Virus record (IMG/VR): IMGVR_UViG_3300017989_000476
Span: 1 to 22,259 of that record
From: a virus
Direction: 5' to 3' (one strand)
Length of the DNA stretch: 22,259 nt
Below the pieces are notes generated by a model. The model did not search any database, had not been told where the DNA came from, and saw only the letters and a list, made by a program, of their open reading frames with translations. Shown here piece by piece: positions 8,431 through 14,534 of the stretch. The first letter of the stretch is position 1, and each line of letters begins with the position of its first letter. Made by a program: the position numbers and the translations under genes.

Positions 8431-8771
8431 CCTTGCCAGATCCTCACCAAATCCTGGTAAATCCGTCCCGAGAACTGTTCCAGCGCCGGGCGCACGATGG
8501 CGTAACGTCCTGCGTGGGCCAACTCCAGGAACACCATATAATCCGGTGGCCCGCCGCCCTTCAGGAACAACCGCAGCGCGTCCTCGCTGAAATCGGTGAT
8601 TCCCTCCAGGCTATTACGAGCATTGCCGGTGCGGTCCGTCCAGCGGGCGTTGGCTCGCATCCAGTTGCCGATCTCTGCGGCGTAGGAGCGCAGCAATGCC
8701 CGACTGGCGCGAACACGTTGATCATGCGCCCGACGCATGTTGGACATGACATCGCCTTGGCCTGCCATCAT
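8427..8771 (-). CDS. HK97 gp10-like head-tail connector / minor structural protein
   Basis: A 114-aa protein when read from ATG at 8771 (ATGA overlap with the previous stop; ATG at 8768 is equally possible). A longer frame upstream runs back through the preceding gene and is not supported. The sequence has basic N-terminal helices (MRRAHDQRVRASRALLRSYAAEIGNWMRANARWTDRTGNARNSL) and then a conserved-looking GPPDYMVFLELAHAGRYAIVRPAL. The arrangement, helix, a W..RTG.AR.S motif, and then ..Y...lE..H.grya...P.. , is typical of HK97-gp10-like neck proteins. It would bridge the head completion ring and the tail. Confidence 0.7.
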   Translation of the reverse strand: MMAGQGDVMSNMRRAHDQRVRASRALLRSYAAEIGNWMRANARWTDRTGNARNSLEGITDFSEDALRLFLKGGGPPDYMVFLELAHAGRYAIVRPALEQFSGRIYQDLVRIWQG

Positions 8772-9142
8772 TCGGCGCCTTGCGTTGTTTCCAGCGCGAG
8801 CACCAGGTGCGTGCTCCAATCAGCGACGTGGCGGATCACAGCCTGCTCGCCGCTCGATCGCTGGATCGTGCGGCCGGTTTTGAGTGCGGCGCGCTTGGCC
8901 GCTGCGCCATCGCTGAGATCCACATAGGCCACGTAGCTGATCTGTGCCCTGATGGCCTCGGGGATCCGATCCATGGAGCCGCTGGCCGGATGGATGTCCA
9001 CATCGGCGACTGTCGTATTGCTGGCCGCTACGCGGATGGGGTTGCCATCATCGTCGGTGCTCGTGGTCCAACCCGGAGCCAGCACAGTGATGGTTTCCAG
9101 CTCATCGCGGAGTGTCAGCGCAAACATCGGCCCTGGCGTCAC
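8768..9142 (-). CDS. Putative head closure protein
   Basis: A 124-aa protein, GTG start at 9142 forming a GTGA overlap with the previous stop. It has alternating beta segments: TLRDELETITVLAPG, TVADVDIHPASGSMDRIP, AIRAQISYVAYVDL and STHLVLALETT. The size and beta-rich pattern, together with the position directly before the gp10-like gene, match the head-closure (SPP1 gp16-like) role of plugging the portal and docking the tail. A specific family cannot be named from the sequence, so the functional call is position-based. Confidence 0.55.
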   Translation of the reverse strand: MTPGPMFALTLRDELETITVLAPGWTTSTDDDGNPIRVAASNTTVADVDIHPASGSMDRIPEAIRAQISYVAYVDLSDGAAAKRAALKTGRTIQRSSGEQAVIRHVADWSTHLVLALETTQGAE

Positions 9143-9462
9143 TGATAGTCCCCATCACTGTCGGCGTACTTGGCGACGCTGAGCGTGTCTGTTTCGATGG
9201 ATACACCCACCTCGGCGCGGAGCTTGGCGGCACGTTCGTGGAGCACATTGCGGCCAACCGAGATTCCGCCGCGAGAGTAGGACTCGTACACGTCCTCACG
9301 AGCCATGTACTCATAGCAGTCAGCCAGCGCCAGATTGCGCTGGTTGGCCGTTGTCGATTCGCTGTCATGCTCATCGAGGAACGCAATGATCACCCAGTCG
9401 GGCAAGACATCATTGTCGTCCGTTGTTTTGAGGCGTATCCAGGCCAAATCACTGATCGCCAT
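9139..9462 (-). CDS. Putative head-tail adaptor (gp6-like)
   Basis: Read from ATG at 9462 (GAGGA about nine bases upstream); a longer frame begins at 9504 inside the upstream gene and is not preferred. This gives 107 aa. The protein is alpha-helical and carries LADCYEYMAREDVYESYSRGGISVGRNVLHERAAKLRAE at about 46-84. The YSRGGISV then helix with RAA.LR pattern is common in HK97 gp6-like head-tail adaptors that follow the portal ring. The acidic C-terminus ends in KYADSDGDYQ. It overlaps the HhH-like gene at its 5' end by 14 bases. Confidence 0.6.
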   Translation of the reverse strand: MAISDLAWIRLKTTDDNDVLPDWVIIAFLDEHDSESTTANQRNLALADCYEYMAREDVYESYSRGGISVGRNVLHERAAKLRAEVGVSIETDTLSVAKYADSDGDYQ

Positions 9463-9745
9463 TGATATGGTCCTCGATCTTGGCCAGCGTCGCCTCGCCG
9501 ACACCCGGCACGGCGGCCAGGTCGGCGAGGGAGACCAGCGGGGGCTGCAGGCGTTCGGCAGCGGCTTCCAGGAGGTCGGCCAGCTCCTCCCGCTGCTTCA
9601 TCGCTCTCACTCGCTGGTCGCCGCGACGACCGATGCGAGCTTCGACATCGACGTCGATGCCCAACCGGTGAGCCACAACTTCTGCGGCGGCAACGATGCG
9701 CTTCTGTGCGGCGGCGTCTCTAGCCGCCAGGTTGGATAGTCGCAT
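9449..9745 (-). CDS. Small helical protein with C-terminal helix-hairpin-helix-like motif
   Basis: A 98-aa, Ala/Arg-rich, mainly helical protein with a good AGGAG before ATG at 9745. The C-terminal residues ~71-93 read VSLADLAAVPGVGEATLAKI, which matches the helix-hairpin-helix pattern (L..L.GVG...A..I). The N-terminal ~70 residues form a likely coiled coil with basic patches (IGRRGDQRVRAMKQREEL). HhH motifs usually contact DNA non-specifically, and small helical proteins of this size occur in phage neck operons next to the adaptor gene. Function is not known. Confidence 0.6.
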   Translation of the reverse strand: MRLSNLAARDAAAQKRIVAAAEVVAHRLGIDVDVEARIGRRGDQRVRAMKQREELADLLEAAAERLQPPLVSLADLAAVPGVGEATLAKIEDHINGDQ

Positions 9746-9753
9746 GCGATCTC

Positions 9754-10908
9754 CTAGTTAGCCGACGAGCTGACGCGGTACCAGTTGGTGCCATCGCAGA
9801 CCAGGTGCAATGTATCGTCCTGATCCATAGCCATGGCGCTGTCCAACTTCATCGTGCCCGAGTCGGCGATGTTGATAGTGTTTGATCCGGTGTTGATCAG
9901 GATCACCTCTTCGCCGTCGCTGCCCACCGTGACTGTCGGCGTCACCTCGCCAGCCGCGGCAATTTCCTGAATCCGGCCGGTGGGCGTGAACGCCGTGCCG
10001 TTGGTTACCGTGATCACAGACTCGAGAGGCGAGATGAGCTTGCCGCTCACACTCAGGTTGCCGTCGGCGAGCGTGACGTTGCTGCCGGCCAATGCGGTGA
10101 ATGTGTTGGCGGTGATCCGAAAGTCGTCGGCGCCCGCGACCTCGACGTCGATCTGGTCGTCGGTGTCTGCGGTGATGCTGGTGTCGTTGTCGGCGTCCAG
10201 GTCGATCTTGGTGCCGCTCACGTCAACGCCGATGTCAAAGCCGGTGCCCACGCGGAGACCGATCTCGGTCGCCGTGACGACGCCAGAGACATTGTCAATC
10301 TCAACGCCAACCAGCGTATTGGTGCCGCTGGTTGCAGCCGTCGGCAACATGTCCACATTGAGCCAGTACATGGCATTGGTGCCCGTGGTGTAGGCCGGCG
10401 AGGTGCCGGTGATCTCTACAATGGCGCTCGTGGACTCGGTCGCCGCCGGATTGTCCTTGATGATCACATAGTCATCGCCGGCGAGGGCGATATCGATCTG
10501 ATCGTCAGTGTCCGCGGTGATCGTAGTGTCGGCGTCGGCGTCCAGCGTGATGGGGTTGCCGTTGGCATCTAGAGGCCCAACAATCGAGCTCCCCAACTGC
10601 GCCGTGAACGCGTTAGCAGTAAAGGTAAAGTCCTTGGCGCCCGACAGATACACGTCCAGCGTATCGTCTGTGCTGGCGTCCAGGTAGGTGTCCTGGTCCT
10701 CATCGAGGTAAACGGCGTTGCCGTCCATGTCGAGCTCGGAATGGAACAGCGCGCCGCCGTACCAGAGCGTGAACTTGCGCGCTACCAGCCACCCGCCGGG
10801 ATTCCAGCCGTAGGGCTGCGACTCGGCTACGACGGCGCCGCCGATGGTGAACAGCAGAGTGATCCATACAGCGATACAGAACAGTCGCTGCAGATTGTTT
10901 CGTCTCAT
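9754..10908 (-). CDS. Signal-peptide protein with acidic tandem repeats (possible head fibre or surface protein)
   Basis: A 384-aa protein with AGGAG six bases before ATG at 10908. Residues 1-28 look like a Sec signal peptide: basic MRRNNLQR, hydrophobic core CIAVWITLLFTIGGAVV, and a cleavage-like VVA-ES. The mature part is very acidic, and repeats three times the pattern LD..GN.I.LDAD.DT.I.ADTDDQID...AG.DD (about 59-94, 113-147, 229-263). The last part (~300-384) resembles the C-terminal domains of phage fibres, with DTLHLVCDGTNWYRVSSSAN. Its place, directly after the major capsid gene and its stem-loop, fits a head fibre or decoration protein, but a signal peptide is unexpected for a virion protein. 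An alternative is a secreted or cell-surface protein expressed during infection. No family name is claimed. Confidence 0.65.
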   Translation of the reverse strand: MRRNNLQRLFCIAVWITLLFTIGGAVVAESQPYGWNPGGWLVARKFTLWYGGALFHSELDMDGNAVYLDEDQDTYLDASTDDTLDVYLSGAKDFTFTANAFTAQLGSSIVGPLDANGNPITLDADADTTITADTDDQIDIALAGDDYVIIKDNPAATESTSAIVEITGTSPAYTTGTNAMYWLNVDMLPTAATSGTNTLVGVEIDNVSGVVTATEIGLRVGTGFDIGVDVSGTKIDLDADNDTSITADTDDQIDVEVAGADDFRITANTFTALAGSNVTLADGNLSVSGKLISPLESVITVTNGTAFTPTGRIQEIAAAGEVTPTVTVGSDGEEVILINTGSNTINIADSGTMKLDSAMAMDQDDTLHLVCDGTNWYRVSSSAN

Positions 10909-10924
10909 CGTCTTATCTCCTGAA

Positions 10925-10944
10925 GGGGAGCCTCGCGACTCCCC
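10925..10944 (-). other. Stem-loop after the major capsid gene
   Basis: The minus strand reads GGGGAG, an 8-base loop (TCGCGAGG) and CTCCCC, directly upstream of the AGGAG site of the next gene. The 6-bp GC-rich stem has no T-tract behind it, so it is not a typical terminator. It parallels the stem-loop after the tail tube gene. Confidence 0.5.
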
Positions 10945-10966
10945 CCAATTTCAGTTACAGTCCGTG

Positions 10967-12037
10967 CTAGACGGCCAGCGGTGCGTCGTAGCCGCTCGGG
11001 ATAGCGTAGGAGCCGTTGCCGATGCGGTAGACCAGCGCGCCGAGGCGATTGGCGACGCCAAAGCCGCAGAATCGCAGGTAACGCATGCCCTTGTGGTTGC
11101 CGTCGATATCGATCTCTTCGGTGAAGAATCCCTGCAGCGTCGCCGAGTCGTACTCGCGCATCCAAAGCACGGGTGCCGTGCCGCGGGCGTGGCCGAACAG
11201 GTAGGAGTCGGGGAGGTTTTTCCACTCCACGATCCAGCACTTGTCGACCTTGCCCAGCACCTCGTGGCCGAAGCTCGCGCCAAAGGCGGTCGCCACTTGG
11301 TCGGTGTTTACACCATAGCGGAGGTCAGGGTCACCGACCTCGGTGAACCCGGTGAGGTTCTGGATCGAGCTCTTCAGATTGGTGGGCGTGTAAACCACAA
11401 TGTCGGAGCCCTCGTTGACCGGGTGCTCCATCAACTCGTCGTAGATGTCGTCGAACGGGTTGTTGGAGTCGTCGATCGAGCTGGCCTGCGCCAGGTAGTG
11501 GTCATCGTCGGCCGCGGAGCCCGACGTTTTGAGGAACTCAGTGCCATCACCGTTGGCCAGCGGCTCGACGGTGAGCGAGCCATGCAAATCGTCGCTGTAC
11601 GTCCAGGAGACGTTGTCAAAGAGGGCCGCCAGCATGTGCCGCCTCAACCAATCCTTGTCGCGCTGGATGGAGTTGAGCGTCCGGCGGTTGGCTTCCTCGA
11701 CGGTCATCAGGTTGGCGCTGACCCGGTTGGCGCCAAACGCGGTGCCCCCCCCCTGGATCGGGAAAGCCACGTCGTAGTAGCCCTCTTCTCGCACAGGGAG
11801 CGGGTTGCCGTCCTCGTTCAACGGCTGCAGGGTGCCGCTGCCAGGCTGCATGTAGCGGGTCTTGTATTCGGTTGTGCGTCGCACGAGATCGGCCATCATC
11901 GAATTGACCTGGCGGTTGTACTCGCCGACGCTCGTTCGGATAGCATCAAAGACGCGGTCTACACCGACGTCCGAGATGCGTTCGTTCATCAGGCCTGCGA
12001 GCTCTACAAAGCCGTAGGCCAACGTGTTGTTTGCCAT
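10967..12037 (-). CDS. Major capsid protein
   Basis: A 356-aa protein following scaffold and decoration genes, the standard place and size for an HK97-fold major capsid protein. GAGGTAA about nine bases before the ATG gives a strong initiation signal. The N-terminal ~60 residues are helical (MANNTLAYGFVELAGLMNERISDVGV), followed by a long region with FPIQGGGTAFGANRVSANLM (about 93-112), and the C-terminal part includes GFTEVGDPDLRYGVNTDQVATAFGASF and RYLRFCGFGVANRLGALVYRIGNGSYAIPSG. No recognisable protease site or N-terminal cleavage domain is visible, which fits the separate scaffold gene. The HK97 fold is inferred from position and size, not seen directly. Confidence 0.88.
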   Translation of the reverse strand: MANNTLAYGFVELAGLMNERISDVGVDRVFDAIRTSVGEYNRQVNSMMADLVRRTTEYKTRYMQPGSGTLQPLNEDGNPLPVREEGYYDVAFPIQGGGTAFGANRVSANLMTVEEANRRTLNSIQRDKDWLRRHMLAALFDNVSWTYSDDLHGSLTVEPLANGDGTEFLKTSGSAADDDHYLAQASSIDDSNNPFDDIYDELMEHPVNEGSDIVVYTPTNLKSSIQNLTGFTEVGDPDLRYGVNTDQVATAFGASFGHEVLGKVDKCWIVEWKNLPDSYLFGHARGTAPVLWMREYDSATLQGFFTEEIDIDGNHKGMRYLRFCGFGVANRLGALVYRIGNGSYAIPSGYDAPLAV

Positions 12038-12077
12038 TTCGTGTTACCTCGTCTTGATCTTGATCTAGCTGATTGGC

Positions 12078-12482
12078 CTACAGGTCCACGCGGAGCACTT
12101 TGTCCGCGGTCGTGTGCGCGAACACGGGCTCGACGGTGCCGACGATCTTCTCTACACTGCCAGCGGCGTCGGCCAGGCGCCCGTCGGTGTCTGACAGGTA
12201 CACATCGGCGTCATAGTCGAGGTCGCCCAGGATATTGCCCAGGTCGACCAGGCCCTTGCGGATCACCTCCAGCGATTCGCCAGCGGCCGCGCTCTGCAGG
12301 GCAATGCCTGCGCTGCGAGCCTCAGCGCTCGTGGTGGCATTCGACGGCGTGACCTTGCCGTTCGACGTGTCCCGCCGTACCACCTGGCCAGCGGTGATCG
12401 ACTCAGCGGCCGGGCCGCTGAACTGCTCGAGGATCTGTACAGGGGCGACATCCGTCGCCGTCACTGCGCTCAAGTTGGTCAT
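12078..12482 (-). CDS. Capsid decoration / cement protein (DUF2190-like)
   Basis: A 134-aa protein between scaffold and major capsid genes, initiated with CGGAG upstream of ATG at 12482. Its beta-rich pattern follows DUF2190-type capsid cement proteins: AESITAGQVVRRDTSNGKV, then ARSAGIALQSAAAGESLEVIRKG, then DYDADVYLSDTDGRLADA, and a closing KVLRVDL. It probably binds at capsid surface axes and stabilises the shell. It is a likely abundant protein. The family call is from the pattern AG..V..D..GK, A..AGIA...A.AGE..EV...G and VYLSD.DG.L. Confidence 0.7.
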   Translation of the reverse strand: MTNLSAVTATDVAPVQILEQFSGPAAESITAGQVVRRDTSNGKVTPSNATTSAEARSAGIALQSAAAGESLEVIRKGLVDLGNILGDLDYDADVYLSDTDGRLADAAGSVEKIVGTVEPVFAHTTADKVLRVDL

Positions 12483-12513
12483 GTCTGCTACTCCGTTTGT
12501 CTAGCGCTGGCAG

Positions 12514-13173
12514 CTACAGGCCTTGCACCTGGTAGCTACGCCTGCGCTTTTCATCGTCACTCAGGTTGTGGCTCACGCCGCGTCGCGGGTTGTTCGTGGG
12601 TGATCCCGTCGACGGTAGCGCGAGCTTGTCAGCGTTCTCGGTCAGGTATTCGAGCTGCTCCACAGGGTCCAGCTTGTCCAGTAGCGGGGTCAGATGCTCA
12701 GGAACCCCCTCGCGGGCTTTGTCGACGTAGCTCTTCAGCGCCTTGGCGTAGCGATCGCGCTCGGCCGTCAGCGTCTCGATCTGCGGCTCGAATTCGCTCA
12801 GCTTGGCCTCTGCATCCTCAGCCTTCTTTTGCGCCTTCTCGGCCAGCTCCTTGAATTCGCCGGCCTCCTCAAGGCGCTTCGCCTCAGCTTTGTCGGCCTC
12901 CCGCTCCTTGGCCTTGCGCTCCTTTTCCAATTCCTTGCGCCTCTCGCGCTCAGACTGGAGAGCCGATGTCAAGCCACCGGTATGCTCTGCGTAGGCGGCA
13001 CGCACTGCCTCGGATTGCTCTGCAAGCCAGGTCTCAAATTCGATGTCTTCTGGCGTCTCGCCATCGCCATCGTCGTTGGTATCGTCGTCGGCGGGCTCAG
13101 GATCTCCCTGGCCCTCGCCGGCGCCAGCATCGTCTGGCGCAAATCGGAACAGCTTTTGTGTCAACTCATCCAT
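12514..13173 (-). CDS. Scaffold protein
   Basis: A 219-aa highly charged protein with GGAGGA before ATG at 13173. Residues ~15-50 are very acidic (DDAGAGEGQGDPEPADDDTN), ~65-150 form a long charged coiled coil with QSERERRKELEKERKAKE followed by AEAKRLEEAGEFKELAEKAQ, and the C-terminus is basic (SDDEKRRRSYQVQGL), typical of capsid-binding ends in phage scaffolds. The place immediately upstream of decoration and capsid genes supports the call. No protease domain is visible. Synthesis probably starts downstream of the intrinsic terminator at 13220-13253, which suggests its level is set by read-through or by another signal. Confidence 0.85.
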   Translation of the reverse strand: MDELTQKLFRFAPDDAGAGEGQGDPEPADDDTNDDGDGETPEDIEFETWLAEQSEAVRAAYAEHTGGLTSALQSERERRKELEKERKAKEREADKAEAKRLEEAGEFKELAEKAQKKAEDAEAKLSEFEPQIETLTAERDRYAKALKSYVDKAREGVPEHLTPLLDKLDPVEQLEYLTENADKLALPSTGSPTNNPRRGVSHNLSDDEKRRRSYQVQGL

Positions 13174-13219
13174 GTTGTCCTCCGCATCTCGCGGTTAGCG
13201 GGCGTCTCGCCCTGATCGG

Positions 13220-13253
13220 AAAAAAAGAAAAAGGCCCGCTCTCACAGCGGGCC
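13220..13253 (-). terminator. Strong intrinsic terminator upstream of the scaffold gene
   Basis: Minus strand: GGCCCGCT, 5-base loop GTGAG, AGCGGGCC, then TTTTTCTTTTTTT. The 8-bp GC stem followed by a T-rich tract is a textbook rho-independent terminator for transcripts coming from the terminase side. Only 46 bases separate it from the scaffold ATG, which leaves little room for a full promoter, so read-through or antitermination is likely needed for the capsid genes. Confidence 0.85.
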
Positions 13254-13332
13254 GAGGTGATCGGCGGGCCGTCGTGAAAGCGGGCCGGACTAGCTCTGCT
13301 AGTGGGGCCTATTCGGTTGTGCGTTAGCTATC
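13254..13332 (-). other. Intergenic leader with stem-loop and repeated GGCCCGC half-sites
   Basis: Between the 37-aa gene and the terminator the minus strand carries a perfect 6-bp stem ACTAGC-AGA-GCTAGT (13289-13303) and two more copies of GGCCCGC (at 13286-13280 and 13270-13264), in addition to the one that forms the left terminator arm (13253-13247). The single AGCGGGCC arm could pair with any of these. A further 5-bp stem GGGCG-AGA-CGCCC lies after the terminator (13200-13212). No promoter is recognised. Confidence 0.5.
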
Positions 13333-13446
13333 TCATAATCGTCGCTCCAATGCGCTCCGCACGCTGATCCCGTGGCGCTTGCAGATGGCGTCCATTACGA
13401 TCAGGATTGCGCGCACGATCTGCTGCCAGAACTCGGTATCACTCAT
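13333..13446 (-). CDS. Small conserved-looking phage protein, 37 aa
   Basis: From ATG at 13446 (GGAGAG about ten bases upstream; the start overlaps the previous stop as ATGAGTGA) the gene encodes MSDTEFWQQIVRAILIVMDA followed by a short basic C-terminus ending in SVRSALERRL. Upstream extension to 13554 is rejected because it overlaps the 55-aa gene completely. The FWQQIVRAILIVMDAI segment is amphipathic or hydrophobic; the protein resembles small proteins I recall in phage head operons next to the Cys-containing gene. No function is known. It lies directly before the capsid terminator. Confidence 0.6.
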   Translation of the reverse strand: MSDTEFWQQIVRAILIVMDAICKRHGISVRSALERRL

Positions 13447-13606
13447 CCGGCATCTCTCCGCCACCGATGGCCAGTGCCTGCTGAATCGCCTTCTGCCGCG
13501 CTTGACGGCGGCTTTTGGCGTCCCCCGGCGTGTAGGTGTAGCAAGTGCCCTCATTGCCGTATTTGAACCCTGGCCTATTGCCTTTGATACAGCGTTTGAT
13601 CGGCAT
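13439..13606 (-). CDS. Small conserved-looking phage protein with two cysteines, 55 aa
   Basis: ATG at 13606 gives a 55-aa basic protein that starts MPIKRCIKGNRPGFKYGNEG, contains CYTYTPGD and ends GGGEMPDE. The C...GKPG.K.G..G.CYTY..G......A...A..QG.AIGGGE pattern is one I recall for a widespread small phage gene without assigned function. Two Cys residues (6 and 22) flank a short loop, suggesting a small knuckle, but only two Cys are present, so a zinc site is not complete in one chain. There is no clear ribosome binding site; the start lies two bases after the stop of the membrane peptide, suggesting reinitiation. A possible longer start lies at 13627. Confidence 0.65.
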   Translation of the reverse strand: MPIKRCIKGNRPGFKYGNEGTCYTYTPGDAKSRRQARQKAIQQALAIGGGEMPDE

Positions 13607-13608
13607 CG

Positions 13609-13683
13609 TTAGTCTCGTGTCATCCATAGCAATACAGCGACCGCCAGTGCATAGCCCAGCAAGAGCCAAGCTATCCAGGGCAC
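13609..13683 (-). CDS. Possible 24-aa single-pass membrane peptide
   Basis: GTG at 13683 (GGGGG a few bases upstream) opens a 24-codon frame, MPWIAWLLLGYALAVAVLLW then MTRD, ending in TAA at 13609. The start overlaps the end of the second GT4 gene, and the next ATG comes two bases after the TAA. The peptide is almost all hydrophobic with a short charged C-terminus, i.e. one transmembrane helix. Tight packing at both ends supports real translation; a chance frame of this size is possible. It could be a small inner-membrane accessory for the glycan cassette or for lysis. No family is recognised. Confidence 0.4.
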   Translation of the reverse strand: MPWIAWLLLGYALAVAVLLWMTRD

Positions 13684-14534
13684 GCCGTGCCCCCATCCAT
13701 CAATCGTCGCTCAGCCTCTGCCCAGAACTCGGCCATGACGTGCCGCCAGGTGCATGTGGACAGAATCGTCGCCGGCCTGGTTGCCCCCCGCGCTTTCAAC
13801 AACTGCGACAGGAGGTATGTCAGTTGTGGTTGCACCGGCACACGTGGGTCTATCCAATGAGCCCGCAACGGTGCAAACCAGCGACGATAATCGGCCATGT
13901 CAAGGCAAGTAAACTCCGTGGCACATGCCGCCGCCTCCAGTGCTGGCAACTCAAAGCCCTCAACGCGGCGGGTCGCCAGTGCCAGGTGGCTTTCGTTGTA
14001 CAACCGGCACATTGTGGCGTCCGGCACGTTCTCAAAGTGGCAGTAGTGCTCGCCCCAGTCAAAGTCTTGCCCTACGTGGCAAAAATCGACGCCCAGCGCC
14101 ACACAGGCCTCGTAGGCCTCACGGAGGCACTCTGTCTCAGCGACGTATCCGGTGGCCATGATGCCGTACCGCTTCTCGACGTCCATCGGGTAGAACACGT
14201 CCATGTCGACGCCCAGCGGTGTCTGATAGAGTCTGTCCGTCGGCAAATCATAGTAGCTGGCCACCATATCGACATCGGCCCAGACCGCCGGCCAGTCAGC
14301 GACGTCCGCGGTTTTATGGCAATACTGCCACATGATCACTCGCTGATCGTCGTGTTCGCGCTGGAGGTCCTCGATCTCACCGCTGCCCACGACGTGGGCG
14401 ATGAGCCAGTCGGCGTCCTCTCGCCGCGGCGTGAACTCTATCCACTCAGGGGCGTGCTTGCTGGATTCGCTGACGACGCGGCGCACAGCACGTGATAAAT
14501 GCGCCTTGCAGGCGTTCCAAACGGTGACGGTCAC
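13671..14534 (-). CDS. GT4-like glycosyltransferase, 287 aa
   Basis: GTG at 14534 overlaps the TGA of the kinase-methyltransferase gene (GTGA) with GGAGGAAT upstream; the frame extends back to 14963 but that part only shadows the methyltransferase. The 287-aa protein has a GT-B layout: the N-terminal domain ends near PLGVDMDVFYPMD (about 106-118), a junction motif of GT4 enzymes, and the C-terminal domain has VEGFELPALEAAACATEFTC with a complete E-X7-E motif (E192 and E200). It is shorter than usual GT4 enzymes (about 350-400 aa), with a small N-terminal domain. It probably transfers a sugar from a nucleotide donor to the glycan made by this cassette. It is co-transcribed with the other four cassette genes. 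Confidence 0.75.
   Translation of the reverse strand: MTVTVWNACKAHLSRAVRRVVSESSKHAPEWIEFTPRREDADWLIAHVVGSGEIEDLQREHDDQRVIMWQYCHKTADVADWPAVWADVDMVASYYDLPTDRLYQTPLGVDMDVFYPMDVEKRYGIMATGYVAETECLREAYEACVALGVDFCHVGQDFDWGEHYCHFENVPDATMCRLYNESHLALATRRVEGFELPALEAAACATEFTCLDMADYRRWFAPLRAHWIDPRVPVQPQLTYLLSQLLKARGATRPATILSTCTWRHVMAEFWAEAERRLMDGGTACPG

Noticed and set aside
10844-12352. Plus-strand open frame of 502 codons opposite the capsid and decoration genes
   Set aside because: It is the mirror of well-supported capsid and decoration genes in a GC-rich sequence, lacks recognisable domains, and every other gene is on the minus strand.
13447-13554. N-terminal extension of the 37-aa gene
   Set aside because: It fully overlaps the Cys-containing small gene and is Arg-rich; ATG at 13446 has a GGAGAG site.
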